Below the pieces are notes generated by a model. The model did not search any database, had not been told where the DNA came from, and was given only the letters and a program-made list of their open reading frames with translations. The position numbers and the translations under genes are program-made. A stretch of DNA of 64,000 nucleotides from Fibrella aquatilis (GTDB taxonomy: Bacteria; Bacteroidota; Bacteroidia; Cytophagales; Spirosomataceae): contig NZ_JAFMYU010000006.1 of assembly GCF_017353255.1 (NCBI RefSeq), positions 271,113 to 335,112 of the forward strand, written 5' to 3'. Each line of letters opens with the position of its first letter. The stretch's first letter is position 1. Shown here piece after piece: positions 49,981 through 60,500 of the stretch.

Positions 49981-51761
49981 TTCCCCATCACCACCGTGAC
50001 GCGGCGGTTTTTGGCGCGGCCTGTGGGGGTGCTGTTAGGCACAAGCGGGTTGTCGGAACCGTGGGCAATCACGCTCAGCCGACCGTCGGGGAAGTTGGTG
50101 GGCGATTTTTGCTCCAACCACTGCTTCACGGCAAAGGCGCGGGCCTCAGACAAGGTACGGTTGGTGGCCGCGTCGCCCACGTTGTCGGTGTGACCGTGGA
50201 GTTCCACGCGCAGGTTCGAGGCCACCACCAGGTCGTTGAAGAGCGATTGCAGCGTCTTCTGCGAGGCTGGTGTCAGCTTGTTACTGCCCGACTGGAATTC
50301 GATGTTCCAGGCTTTCTCGGCCACCTTCTGCCGGATGGCATCGTCGTCGTTGAACGTCACCTTGTCGGCGTCGGCTTTGGTGGTGGTGCGGCCCGCCACG
50401 GCTTTCAGGTAGCTCAGGTCAATCACGTCGTCGGCGGGTGGGTACGAGGGCATCAGCTTGGGATACAGCTGCTTAGCCACGTCGCCGAAGAGCGTGTAGA
50501 CGATCTTATAGACGTTGGTGCTGCCCTGCCCCATGCCAAAGAGTTCGATGTTGTCGCCCAGGTTATGCACCCGCGAACCACCCAGTTCAACCACCTGCCC
50601 CTGCTTGTCGGCCTGCGACACGCCGTTGTAGTACTTCACCCAGTAAGGGCCGGTTTCTTCCTTGTAAATTTTGGCCGAAATCTCGCCTGCCTTGTTCAGC
50701 GCCGCCGAATACGACTTCACCTGATCACCGCCTTTGGCAATGGCGTCGATGATGTTTTCTACCACGGGGCGGTTGTCTTCCATCCATTTCTTGATGCCGA
50801 TTACCACGCAAGGCATCTGTGACCGGTATTCTTTCGTAGACACGACCGAGATAAGGCCACCTTTTTTCTCGGCAATCATCACGTCGCCGGGGGTCCAGGT
50901 AGCTACCGAGTTCACGGCCACGTGCTTGGTCTCGCCGGTGGCTTTACCGTTGACCACCACGGGGCGGTCTTCGGCATAGTCGGAGATGTATTTCTGCGCC
51001 GCGTCGATGTACGAATCGGCCGCTACGAAGTTCATGGCGTCAGGGTCGTAGGTCTTCTCATCGGGGTTTACTTTGATGCCGTTGTCGCCGCACCATTTCA
51101 CCACAATGTTCCAGTCGCCGTCGCGGAGGTAAGCCGCGCACAGGCCCCCCTTGGCCGATTGTGGGTTGTCGCGCCAGGCGGCAGGCCCCATCAGTTTATC
51201 TTCGCCCAGCGACTTCCCGCAGGTGTAGACAATCTGGGCTTTGTACTCCGGCCCCAGCTTTTCCAGTTCGGGGTTCACCCCGGCCAGAAACGCGGGGGCA
51301 CCGTCGCCCATGATGGTCACAAATTGCACACCCTCCGTGGTTTTGGGGTTGCTCTTATATTCTGAGGCAAACTTGATGAGCGACGCCTGCATCTGCGGCA
51401 CGTCGTCTTGCCGAATGAGGTTGAGGTTCACGTTGTTTTTGGCCATCAGCGACCCTTCGGTGGTTTTGGGGCCACCGTTGGCAAAAAACAGGCCCATCTG
51501 GGCATTCCAGGCCCAGCACTGCCAGCGGATTTCGGGTGTGGTAAGGGCGGCTTCCTTGTCGCTCGGCATATCGGCCTGCGGCACGGCGGTGGCGGCGTTT
51601 TTGGGCGCGTCGGGCAGATCGATCCGGGCTACGCTCTGTGATTCGCTGACGGATTTTTTCAGCACATACCCACTGTCGACCACCAGCCATTTGAGGCCCC
51701 AAAGGCCCGCCAGGATCAGCACAGTGACCAGAATACGACCAGGTACAGTTAAACGATTCAT
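49977..51761 (-). CDS. ABC substrate-binding protein fused to OmpA peptidoglycan-binding domain
   Basis: 594 residues. One N-terminal membrane span (RILVTVLILAGLWGLKWLVV), without a lipobox, anchors the protein. Residues about 75-430 are a type-2 periplasmic binding fold of the NitT/TauT kind (VQFVTIMGDGAPAFLAG, VAADSYIDAAQKYISDYA, VKYYNGV). Residues about 480-594 are an OmpA C-domain (WNIEFQSGSNKLTPASQKTL, VELHGHTDNVGDAATNRTLSEARAFAVKQWL, PTGRAKNRRVTVVM) with the Asp and Arg that hold diaminopimelate. The binding domain would thus be tied to both inner membrane and cell wall. The permease and ATPase genes follow. Confidence 0.9.
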   Translation of the reverse strand: MNRLTVPGRILVTVLILAGLWGLKWLVVDSGYVLKKSVSESQSVARIDLPDAPKNAATAVPQADMPSDKEAALTTPEIRWQCWAWNAQMGLFFANGGPKTTEGSLMAKNNVNLNLIRQDDVPQMQASLIKFASEYKSNPKTTEGVQFVTIMGDGAPAFLAGVNPELEKLGPEYKAQIVYTCGKSLGEDKLMGPAAWRDNPQSAKGGLCAAYLRDGDWNIVVKWCGDNGIKVNPDEKTYDPDAMNFVAADSYIDAAQKYISDYAEDRPVVVNGKATGETKHVAVNSVATWTPGDVMIAEKKGGLISVVSTKEYRSQMPCVVIGIKKWMEDNRPVVENIIDAIAKGGDQVKSYSAALNKAGEISAKIYKEETGPYWVKYYNGVSQADKQGQVVELGGSRVHNLGDNIELFGMGQGSTNVYKIVYTLFGDVAKQLYPKLMPSYPPADDVIDLSYLKAVAGRTTTKADADKVTFNDDDAIRQKVAEKAWNIEFQSGSNKLTPASQKTLQSLFNDLVVASNLRVELHGHTDNVGDAATNRTLSEARAFAVKQWLEQKSPTNFPDGRLSVIAHGSDNPLVPNSTPTGRAKNRRVTVVMGK

Positions 51762-52040
51762 TGTTTAGGCGTTTGTTTAGTTGATAATGGCACTTGTTTG
51801 TGTAAAAGACAGGTCAAAACTACCCCGGATCTTGGTTTTGAGGTAGTGAAATCGTACAAATGGCTTCCGTATGGCCTATATGGCTACCTGACGGGCCAAT
51901 CGGCAATGGGGCTATTTACGCAAAAACCGGCTCCTTTCCTGAGTTGAATTACAGAGAGGTGCCTCATCATAACCACCGTTGATGATCCCTGCGCAAACCA
52001 TCTGGCGTGGTGGCCGTTAGCTACCTATATACTAGTCACG

Positions 52041-52760
52041 ATGACCATTACGTTTCTGACCGCCGAGTGGCGCAACCTCATCTTTGCCAACTACGCCATT
52101 GACCGCCGGGTACTGGAGCCGCTGGTACCCTACGGCACCGAACTCGATGCGTATGACGGCGTTTGCTACGGTAGCCTGGTGGGGTTTTATTTTCAGAAGG
52201 TACGCATGTTTGGCCGGGTGGCGGTGCCGCTGCATACCGAATTTGAGGAGTTCAACCTGCGCTTTTACGTGCGCCGAAAGACCGATTCGGGCTGGAAACG
52301 GGGCGTAGTGTTTGTGAAAGAGATTGTACCCAAACGGGCCATTGTGGTGGTGGCCAGAACATTGTACGGTGAACCCTACGCTACCCACCCCATGCGCCAT
52401 AGCCTGTCGGTCGACGCTGACAGTCAGCACATTGGTTACGAATGGAAAGTAGGCCGCAACTGGAACCATATCCGCGTATCGGCCGACCGCACGGGGCACA
52501 GTCTGGTGCCGGGCAGCGACGAAGAATTTATCACCGAACACTACTGGGGTTATACCGGGCGCGGGCCGGGCCGCACCTCAGAATATGAAGTGGTGCATCC
52601 GCAGTGGACTATTTACCCCGTCAACGACTACGACGTCAACTGCGATGTGCCTAAACTCTACGGCCCCTCGTTTGCGCCCTTTTTCGAGCAGGCTCCGCAG
52701 TCTGTTTTCCTCGCCGACGGCTCAGTCGTGGCCATCAGATCGGGCGCTGTTGTTCACTAA
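52041..52760 (+). CDS. DUF2071 (YqjF-like) protein
   Basis: 239 residues that match the DUF2071 family over most of their length (FLTAEWRNLIFANYAIDRRVLEPLVPYGTELDAYDG, GSLVGFYFQKVRMFG, FEEFNLRFYVRRK, GVVFVKEIVPKRAIVVVARTLYGEPY, and the closing YPVNDYDVNCDVPKLYGPSFAPFF). The fold is thought to be acetoacetate decarboxylase-like, but no activity has been shown. No signal or membrane segment. It stands as its own gene after a 279-base gap in which I see no other feature. Confidence 0.9.
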   Translation: MTITFLTAEWRNLIFANYAIDRRVLEPLVPYGTELDAYDGVCYGSLVGFYFQKVRMFGRVAVPLHTEFEEFNLRFYVRRKTDSGWKRGVVFVKEIVPKRAIVVVARTLYGEPYATHPMRHSLSVDADSQHIGYEWKVGRNWNHIRVSADRTGHSLVPGSDEEFITEHYWGYTGRGPGRTSEYEVVHPQWTIYPVNDYDVNCDVPKLYGPSFAPFFEQAPQSVFLADGSVVAIRSGAVVH

Positions 52761-52824
52761 CCAATTCTAACCATTTGGTATCTACACAGCTTTAGTAGCA
52801 ACAACATATTCACCTCCACCACCT

Positions 52825-53733
52825 ATGTCTATTGCTAAAGGCCCTATCTACACCGCTCTTTTTGCCAACCTGGGTATTGCGGCCACCAAATTCGTAGCGG
52901 CGGCTATGACCGGCAGTTCGGCCATGATCTCAGAGGGTATTCACTCGCTGGTCGATTCGGGCAATGAGATGCTGTTATTATTGGGCATTTATCGAAGCCA
53001 GAAACCTGCCGATGAAAAACGGCCGTTTGGCTACGGGCGTGAACTGTTTTTCTGGTCCTACATTGTGGCGCTGCTCATTTTTGCGGTGGGGGGCGGCGTC
53101 TCGTTTTACGAAGGCGTAACCCATTTGCAGCATCCAGAACAGATTGAAAACCCGATCTGGAACTACGTTGTCCTGAGTGTGGCGCTGGTATTGGATGGCT
53201 ACTCGCTCTACACTGCCCTCACGGCCTTCAATCAGCAGCGCGGCAACCGGCCTTTCTGGCAATCGGTGATCGACAGTAAAGACCCAGCCACGTTTACGGT
53301 ATTGTTTGAAGACGCCGCCGACGTGCTGGGCCTGCTTATTGCGCTGGCTGGGGTGGTGCTGGGGCAGGTGTTCAACAACCCTTATTTCGACGGCATAGCC
53401 TCTATCCTGATCGGCTTGCTGCTGGTGGGTATCTCGGTGGTGCTGGCCCGCGAAAGCAAGAGCCTGCTCATGGGCGAGGGCGTCGACGACGACACTAAGG
53501 CCCAACTTATTGCCCTCACCACCGCCGACCCCGCCGTGGTGTCGGTGTTGAACATGCACACGATCTACATGTCGCCTAACGAAGTGGTGGTGATGCAGCG
53601 CGTAGCTTTCGACCCCGCCCTAACCGCCGACTTAGTCAGCTACGCCATCCACCGGATTTCCAATACCTTACGAACCGAACTGCCCGACATCAAGCAGATT
53701 TTTGTAGAACCAGGTACCGCACCGGTGAAGTAG
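52825..53733 (+). CDS. Cation diffusion facilitator family transporter
   Basis: 302 residues. The N-terminal half has six membrane spans. Span 2 carries the CDF signature SEGIHSLVDSGNEMLLLLGI, with H and D metal ligands, and span 5 carries LFEDAADVLGLLIALAG with D-x-x-D. The cytoplasmic C-terminal domain (about 205-300) has the ferredoxin-like fold (VVSVLNMHTIYMSPNEVVVMQRVAFD). It exports divalent metal such as Zn(II), Fe(II) or Mn(II) against protons; the exact metal is not predictable from the S-x-x-H-x-x-x-D site. It converges on the acyltransferase gene with 6 bases between stops. Confidence 0.93.
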   Translation: MSIAKGPIYTALFANLGIAATKFVAAAMTGSSAMISEGIHSLVDSGNEMLLLLGIYRSQKPADEKRPFGYGRELFFWSYIVALLIFAVGGGVSFYEGVTHLQHPEQIENPIWNYVVLSVALVLDGYSLYTALTAFNQQRGNRPFWQSVIDSKDPATFTVLFEDAADVLGLLIALAGVVLGQVFNNPYFDGIASILIGLLLVGISVVLARESKSLLMGEGVDDDTKAQLIALTTADPAVVSVLNMHTIYMSPNEVVVMQRVAFDPALTADLVSYAIHRISNTLRTELPDIKQIFVEPGTAPVK

Positions 53734-53739
53734 TAGTAG

Positions 53740-54801
53740 CTATTGCCACTGCCCGCTGCTTACTTCCTCATGCTCTTCTACCTGAACAGTTTCCCTAACG
53801 GGTTGCCGCACGATTTTTACGACGAAAAAGCAGCCCAGCAGCACCAGAACGCCCACCATCACGCTGGGCAGGGGCTGTAGCTTTAGCTTGGTACTCAGCG
53901 CAAACAGCAGCGGGTTGCTCAGCACCAGAAACACCAGCGTATTGCGCGCCATGAGTTGCAACGCCGAGGATTGCCAGCCCCGCCGAATCCAGTGGCCGAC
54001 CAAGAGGTAAACGGCATAGAGGAATCCCCACGAGCCGCAAAGCCAGAAAATGGACGGCGGAAAGCGGCTCGGAAACTCATGATGAAGGGCGTAATAACCC
54101 ACAAAAGCCCCTGAACCCAAGGCCGAAACCAGCGCAACCCGGCTATCCCAGCGGGTGCCGAACCGGGCGAAATACATACCCGCCACGAAGAAAACCAGGT
54201 ACTGCACCACCGGAAAAGCCGTTACCTCGCGTGAGCCAATCAGCAGGGCCAGCCACGGCGATGGCGAAAAATCGGCGGGAATCACAAGCGAACTAAGCAC
54301 CGCCCCCGCCCCGGCCAGCCGCATCCCCCAGGGCGAATAAGACAGGCGCTTGAGGGGTTCAAAAAAGAGCAGCGTGGCCAGGGTCAGGATAAAGAACGAC
54401 AGCAGAAATTCGGAGTATAGGGCAATGTCGCTCAGGAGCAACACATCGACTATACGACTCATGGTGAGCGGATTAACTATACCTGTTCGGCTCGGCAAGA
54501 AGATAGTAGCCATTAGCGCCGATACGTAGTAAGCCAGTAACAGCACCGCCGCTGTGCGAGCTAGTTTGCCCTGCACGGCGGCGCGTGATTTGGCGAAATA
54601 AGCGGCACAATAGGCGTAGCCGAAGCAAAAAAAGAACCCCGCAAAAGCAATCAGATTGCCGAAGGCCGTGTAGGCATAACACAATTGACTGATGCGGTTG
54701 CCAGGAATGATGGTACCGAGTAGCTGAAAACTGTGCCCCAGCACCATCCCTCCAACCAGCAGTGCTTTGATATAATCAATCGTGGTGTAATTGTCTCTCA
54801 T
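53740..54801 (-). CDS. Acyltransferase-3-family membrane protein
   Basis: 353 residues from the ATG at 54801 (MRDNYTTIDYIKALLVGGMVLGHSFQLLG); an upstream in-frame start would add five residues. About ten membrane spans are seen. The first span has the family's D-Y-I-K and G-H-S pattern around the expected catalytic His. These proteins move acetyl or other acyl groups onto sugars of surface polysaccharides, peptidoglycan or antibiotics. The acceptor here is unknown. It lies upstream of nothing obvious on its strand; the GH43 gene upstream is separated by 74 bases. Confidence 0.82.
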   Translation of the reverse strand: MRDNYTTIDYIKALLVGGMVLGHSFQLLGTIIPGNRISQLCYAYTAFGNLIAFAGFFFCFGYAYCAAYFAKSRAAVQGKLARTAAVLLLAYYVSALMATIFLPSRTGIVNPLTMSRIVDVLLLSDIALYSEFLLSFFILTLATLLFFEPLKRLSYSPWGMRLAGAGAVLSSLVIPADFSPSPWLALLIGSREVTAFPVVQYLVFFVAGMYFARFGTRWDSRVALVSALGSGAFVGYYALHHEFPSRFPPSIFWLCGSWGFLYAVYLLVGHWIRRGWQSSALQLMARNTLVFLVLSNPLLFALSTKLKLQPLPSVMVGVLVLLGCFFVVKIVRQPVRETVQVEEHEEVSSGQWQ

Positions 54802-54875
54802 CTGTTGGCAAAGCAATTTGGAAGCAAATTACTAGGCTAAGTATAGAGTAGCGACACAATTGATTAGATGGTCCT

Positions 54876-55934
54876 TTATTCGCCCGAAGGCCGTTTCAGC
54901 ACCTGCGACAGCGGCACGGGTTGGCCAAAGTTGGGCGTGCCGTCGGTATTGAATGTGAACGGCTGCATCCGCACAGACCGATTATCACCACAACCCTGAC
55001 CGGGGGCGGCGTTGGCGTGGTAGACAATCCAGTTTTCCTTGCCGTTGGGGGTTTGGAAAAAGCTGTTGTGCCCCACGCCATAGGTACCGCTACTACCATA
55101 GGGGCCAAACACCGGGTTCGCCGACTTTGTCCAGGCGGCGGCATCTGTCAAATTAGCTGTCGATGAAGCCGTTAACTGGCCCAGTGCGTAGAAATCGGTA
55201 CCGCAAAAACTGGCCGAATACACCAGAAATACCTTGCCCCCATTCACCAGAAACTCAGGACCTTCGTTCACGCCGAAGCCCTGCTTCTCCCAGGCATAAT
55301 CGGGAAACGACAGCCGCACGCGTGGCCCCTCGGCGGTGTAGGAATTGATGAGCTTGCTGATATAGATCGCCTGCGGGCCACCCAAATCATTCTCCCAGCC
55401 CGACCACGCACAGTACAGTTGATTATTCAGGTTCAGTACCGTGGCGTCGATAGCCCATTTGTTGTCGGCCAGCATCAGTTGACCCCGGTCGGTCCAGGTA
55501 CCGGTAGTGGGGTCGGCGGCGGCGTTTTCGAGCACAAACATCCGGTGGTTTTTGTCGTTGCCATCGTCGGCGGCGTAATAGATATACCATTTGCCGTTCA
55601 GCAGATGTAGTTCCGGTGCCCAGATATTCCGCGAGTTAGGGCCGGTGGCGGGGGGTGTCCAGACGGTAACGGGCCGCGCCGCACTCAGGCGACTCATACT
55701 GGCAGTTTTGTAGATCCGCAGGCTGTTGCCCGTGGTGTGCATGACGTAGTAAAACCCGCCATTGGCCACCACCCACGGGTCGGGACCAACGGGCAGAATG
55801 GGGTTGCTGAATTTTCCAACCGTGTCGACCACCACCACCGGCGGCATGGGCGTTACAGGGTCCGGCGTTTTCTTGCACCCATACCCGCCCAAAAACACAA
55901 GTAAAATGAGGGAGGAAAAGAGGGAGTTTTTCAT
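54876..55934 (-). CDS. GH43-family arabinosidase/xylosidase-like lipoprotein
   Basis: 352 residues. The lipobox FLGGYGCKKTPD (Cys near 20) predicts lipid anchoring. The five-bladed propeller of GH43 follows, with the three acidic active-site residues in PVGPDPWVVANGGFYYVMHT (Asp base), NKWAIDATVLNLNNQLYCAWSGW (pKa modulator Asp) and GVNEGPEFLVNGGKVFLVYSA (acid Glu). Such enzymes invert and release arabinose or xylose, or cut arabinan. It follows susD on the same strand across a 50-bp inverted repeat and would process the ligand of the second SusCD pair, pointing to an arabinose-containing polymer. Confidence 0.9.
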   Translation of the reverse strand: MKNSLFSSLILLVFLGGYGCKKTPDPVTPMPPVVVVDTVGKFSNPILPVGPDPWVVANGGFYYVMHTTGNSLRIYKTASMSRLSAARPVTVWTPPATGPNSRNIWAPELHLLNGKWYIYYAADDGNDKNHRMFVLENAAADPTTGTWTDRGQLMLADNKWAIDATVLNLNNQLYCAWSGWENDLGGPQAIYISKLINSYTAEGPRVRLSFPDYAWEKQGFGVNEGPEFLVNGGKVFLVYSASFCGTDFYALGQLTASSTANLTDAAAWTKSANPVFGPYGSSGTYGVGHNSFFQTPNGKENWIVYHANAAPGQGCGDNRSVRMQPFTFNTDGTPNFGQPVPLSQVLKRPSGE

Positions 55935-55953
55935 TATTGAGACAGGGGTTTAC

Positions 55954-56060
55954 AGTATTAGTTTTCAGTTTGGAGTCTACAGTTGCTTCACGCTCTGGGG
56001 GCTAGGCGTCAGCCCCCAGAGCGTGAAGCAACTGTAGACTCCAAACTGAAAACTAATACT
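55954..56060. repeat. Perfect 50-bp inverted repeat between susD and GH43 gene
   Basis: Arms 55954-56003 and 56011-56060 are exact reverse complements over 50 bases around a 7-base loop. Outer bases follow a 7-base period (ATTAGTT, TTCAGTT, TGGAGTC, TACAGTT). GCGTCAGC (56006-56013), the complement of the GCTGACGC core, lies at the apex. The right arm runs 8 bases into the susD gene and supplies its stop codon. Confidence 0.92.
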
Positions 56061-57576
56061 GCGGATTTTGCGCCAGGTTGGGGTTTAGGTCGCGGTCTAG
56101 CTGGGGAATGGGCAGCAGCTCATGTTTGCCTTTCACGAAGTTTTTGAAGCCCGGATCGCGGTCGGCCAGGGCAGGCCCCAGGTCACCCCAACGGGCCAGG
56201 TCGTTCCAGCGGTGCCCCTCGCCCGACAGCTCCGTAACGCGCTCATGCTTGAGCTGCGCCAAGAACTGATCCTGCGTCAGGCCCGGCTTCACCACCGATA
56301 GTTTGGCCAGCCCGGCGCGGGCACGCACCTGATCTACATAGGCGTAGGCCTGGGTGGTTTTTCCCGTGGCGTTCAGCGCTTCGGCATACATCAGCAGCAC
56401 GTCGGCATAGCGAATGTAGCGCCAGTTGTTGGGCGACCGGTAGCCTTCTTCGTTTTTCCAGTGGTCGTTCTGAAACTTGCGGAACCACACGCGTTTGTTG
56501 TCGCTGCCATACCTTTTGGTAAACGTCTGCCCGTAGATCTGCGTAAAATTTGGGCCACGCACGTCGGTCGAGTCGAACAGGAACGAGGCTTCCAGGCGTG
56601 GATCGCGGGCACCGGCCGTGGTCTTTTCGTTGAACTCATACACCGGCCAGCGGCTAGCTTCGCCGTCTGACCAGCCAATGCCGCTGGGGCCAAAAAACTG
56701 CGCTACTGAGGTGCCGTAGTTCTGGTTAGGCGTCTCGGTGTCGTCGTCGGTGTACTCGGCGGGGTTGAGTGCAAACTGAATTTCAAACACCGACTCCTTG
56801 TTGTTCTCGCTCGTAATCAGGAAGTTATCGCGGTAGTTGGGCACCAGGCCATACACGTTTTTACCGTCGCCGTCGGCCAGCCATTGCAAAGGCACCAGGG
56901 CCTCGGTGTATTTGCGCTGCTGAAATTGCGCCTTGGCCAGCAGGGCATAGGCCGCCCCCTTGGTAGCCCGCCCCAGATCGGCCGATCCGTAGGTGGTGGG
57001 CAATACGGCTACAGCCTCGGTCAGGTCTCTTTCAATCTGCGCCCAAATAGCCGTCTGCGGAGCCGACGAAGGTTTATCGCCCACCACCGACGGGTTGGTA
57101 ATCAGCGGCACACTGCCGTAGAGCGTCACGAGCTGGTAGTAGAATAGGCCCCGCATAAACTTGGCTTCGCCCAGATAGCGGTTCTTCAGCGTGGCATCCA
57201 TCGCAATGTTGGGCACGTTGGCAATCACCTGGTTGGCCCGGTTCACGCCAATGAAGTTGTCGCGCCAGACCGTGTAGCCAAAGTCTAGGTTGGTATCAGT
57301 AATCAGAAACCGGTCGGCGTTGTTGGGAATAGGCGCATAGGGGCTTTGGCTACGCCCTTCGTCTGACCGGATGATGTAGAAAAACGGCGTCCAGCGCGAG
57401 GTACCTTCGCGGTGCAAGGTGCTGTAGACGCTGTTTACCCCCGCCAGCGCTTCGTCGCCAGTTTTCCAGAACGACTGCGCCGTTACCTGGTTAGGGTTCA
57501 CAATGTCGAGGTTTTGCTGGCAACCCACCAGCAACAGGCCCACGCCAACGGCAAAAGAGATGATGTTCGTTTTCAT
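56053..57576 (-). CDS. susD: SusD/RagB-family glycan-binding lipoprotein (second locus)
   Basis: 507 residues. The lipobox GLLLVGCQQNLD (Cys19) is followed by NPNQVTAQSFWKTGDEALAGVNSVYSTL. The TPR-like core has KFMRGLFYYQLVTLYGSVPLI and TKGAAYALLAKAQFQQRKY. The C-terminal half shows WRYIRYADVLLMYAEALNATGK, AYVDQVRARAGLAKL, LAQLKHERVTELSGEGHRWNDLARWGDL and LLPIPQLDRDLNPNLAQNP. It serves as the lid on the SusC barrel encoded 23 bases upstream. The last codon and the stop are part of the downstream inverted repeat. Confidence 0.95.
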   Translation of the reverse strand: MKTNIISFAVGVGLLLVGCQQNLDIVNPNQVTAQSFWKTGDEALAGVNSVYSTLHREGTSRWTPFFYIIRSDEGRSQSPYAPIPNNADRFLITDTNLDFGYTVWRDNFIGVNRANQVIANVPNIAMDATLKNRYLGEAKFMRGLFYYQLVTLYGSVPLITNPSVVGDKPSSAPQTAIWAQIERDLTEAVAVLPTTYGSADLGRATKGAAYALLAKAQFQQRKYTEALVPLQWLADGDGKNVYGLVPNYRDNFLITSENNKESVFEIQFALNPAEYTDDDTETPNQNYGTSVAQFFGPSGIGWSDGEASRWPVYEFNEKTTAGARDPRLEASFLFDSTDVRGPNFTQIYGQTFTKRYGSDNKRVWFRKFQNDHWKNEEGYRSPNNWRYIRYADVLLMYAEALNATGKTTQAYAYVDQVRARAGLAKLSVVKPGLTQDQFLAQLKHERVTELSGEGHRWNDLARWGDLGPALADRDPGFKNFVKGKHELLPIPQLDRDLNPNLAQNPQY

Positions 57577-57599
57577 ATGAGTATATCCAAAAAGGAGGC

Positions 57600-60500
57600 T
57601 TAAAAATCGCCGGTGATACCTACTGACAGCACGCGGGGTGACGGGTAGTGGCCGTTGTCGACGCCCCGTTCCTGAATATTGGCACCCGTCACGTCGGGGT
57701 CGAGGCCTGTATATTTCGTGATTGTAAACAGGTTCTGCCCGCTCACATATACGCGGGCATTGCGCACGTGCGCCCGCTTTAGCAGGTCAGATGGCAGCGT
57801 GTAGCCCAGTTCGATATTGCGGAGCCGCACGTAGGAGGCATCTTCCAGCCAGCGGTCGCTGTAGCCTAGGTTGTTGTTGACAATCCCCTGATCGCGGTCC
57901 TGCAACCCAATGCGGGGGTCGGCGGTGCCGGTGTTGGTAGGGGTCCAGGGGCTGACGTCGCGGCGGAAGTTGGTGTTCTGGTAGCCGTCCAGGATGCCGC
58001 GAATGCTGTTGTAGACTGTATAACCAAATACGCCCACCAGTTGCACGTTCAGACCGAACCCGCCGTAGCTGACGTTGGCCTGCGCCCCTGCCTGCAACTT
58101 GGGCCAGGGCGACGAGACAAACTGCCGGTCGTCGACGTTGATGCGGCCATCGCCATTGGTGTCTACGTAGCGGATGTCGCCGGGTTTGGCGTCGGGCTGA
58201 ATCTTACCGCCATCTTTACTCACATAGGCATCTACCTCGGCCTGACTCTGGAATAAGCCGTTGGTTTTCAGCACGTACCACTGCCCCACGGGGTTACCCA
58301 CCTGCGACCGCGTGTTGCCACTCTGGATGTAGTTGATGTTCAACCCCTGGTTGCCCACGTTCTCCACACGGTTGCTGATGGTGGTAAAATTACCCGACAC
58401 GTCCCACTTGATCGGGCCAGCATTTTGGCGGTAAGTCAGCGAGACTTCTACGCCGCGGTTCCGAATAGAGGCCGTGTTGACAAACGGGTCGCCGCGCAGG
58501 TTGCCCAGATAGCCCGGCACCCGCAGGTTCAGGATGGCATCGGTCGAGAGCGAGTTGTAGACGTTTACTTCGGCCGTAACGCGGTTGTTGAACAGACTGG
58601 CCGTCAGGCCTATATTCTGTTGGGTGCGGGCTTCCCACCGCAGGTCGGGGTTGGCCAGTTGCGCTTGATAAGCACCCACGTTGGGGGTCTGGTCAACGCC
58701 AAACACGGCGCGGGGGTTGTTGTTGATAAACGCCGTGTAGGGAAACGAACCCAGGGTAGGCACCACAATTCCCAGCTTGCCATAGGAGGCGCTCAGCTTC
58801 AGGTCAGAGATCCAGCCCACCTTGAAAAAGTCTTCCTGGCTGATGCGCCACGCCACCGCCCCCGACGGAAAGAAGCCCGTGCGGTAGTTGGCCCCAAACC
58901 GCGAATCCTGATCCACGCGGCCCGTCAGCGTGAGCAGGTATTTGTCGCGGTAAGTATAGTTAACACGGCCAATGTAGCCCAGAATGGCGTATTTGTCGGG
59001 TGTGTAGCCCGCCGAGTTCGACACCCCCGTGGCGGCGTTGATGGTGGTGAAATACTGACCACCCGCCTGCCCCAGGTCGGTGCGCGAACCCGACGTAACG
59101 TCGCGTTGAGTGTTTTGCTGGCTAATACCGATCACACCGTTGAGGCTGTGCGCCGCGCCAAACGTACGGTTATAATTCAGGGTATGTTCAAACAGCGTGC
59201 TTGTGTAGCGCGACCGGTCTTCGCTCACCGAACTGGGCACTGGCGCGGCACTGTACTGATACACGCCCAGTTTGCGGAGGTATTGGGTATAGTCGAAACT
59301 GGCTTCCAGACCGGCGTTGAACCGGTATGACAACCCCTCGAACAGCTTCACGTCGAGGTAGGCATTGCCTACCAGCTTGGCAAACGTGCTTTTGTTCGAC
59401 GTCAGGTTGCGGGCCGCCACGGGGTTGTAGGCATACGAAATGGCGTCGGGGTTGGTGCCAATGCCATAGCCTTCGGGGTTGGTGGCGCTCACATAGCGCG
59501 GGTCCTGCACGGGAATCACGGGCAGGGCGTAGGCCATGTCGTAGATCGGGTTGAAAAAAGTGGGCGGGTTCTGAATGTTCGAGTTGGTGAGCACCAGGTT
59601 CTCCCCTACCGTAACCCGGCCCAACTGGTTCCGCGTGTTGATCCGCAAACTGGCCCGGTCGAAACCCGTGCCTTTTACGTAGCCGGTGTTGTTGAAAAAG
59701 CTGCCCGAAATCAGGTATGAACTGGCCGTGGTGCCGCCAGACAGCGTCACATTATAGTCTTGCAGGCTGCCCGTCTGGAGCACTTCGTCCTGCCAGTTGG
59801 TGTTTACCGTGGGGTTGCCCGCCACACTGGCCGGTACGGGTACGCCTGCGTTTTGGTACTGCTGCCGTTGCAGGGCCGCAAAGGCCGGGGCATCCATCAC
59901 ATCCCAGCGGCGATAAAGGCTCTGCGCCCCGTATTTGGCCGAAAACGACACCCGAACCGGGCCTTCTTTACCCTGCTTGGTGGTAATGATCACAACCCCG
60001 TTGGCCGCCCGCGACCCATAAATAGCCGCCGCCGACGCATCTTTCAGCACCTGAATCGACTCGATATCGTTGGTGTTGATCGTGGGGTTGGCATCGGCAA
60101 TCATGCCGTCGATGATATAGAGCGGGTCGGTGCTGAGGAAGCTGGCCACCCCCCGAATCTGGATGGAAGCCGCCTGCCCCGGCAAACCCGAATTGCGCAC
60201 CGTCACCCCCGGCGACAGCCCCTGAATAGACTCGGCCAGGGAGTTGGCCGTTACCCGGTTGGACTGCGCCGGGCTGATGAGGTCGGTAGCACCAGTCAAA
60301 TCTTTCTTGCGCACGGTCTGATAGCCAATTACTACCACCTCGTTCAGGGTGCGGTCATCGACGGCCATTTTCACGTTTACCACGCTCTGACTACCAATGA
60401 TTACTTCCTGCTTTACATAGCCCACGCTACTGAATGTCAGCACGGTAGCGGCGTCGCTGATGTTGATCTGGTAGTTGCCGCTGCCGTCGGTGGTGGCACC

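Noticed and set aside
51762..52040. RNA gene in the 279-base gap before the DUF2071 gene
   Set aside because: No cloverleaf, conserved riboswitch core or strong hairpin could be seen by eye.
3912..56060. CRISPR array
   Set aside because: The tandem words are 7-8 bases, without regular spacers, and no cas gene is present.
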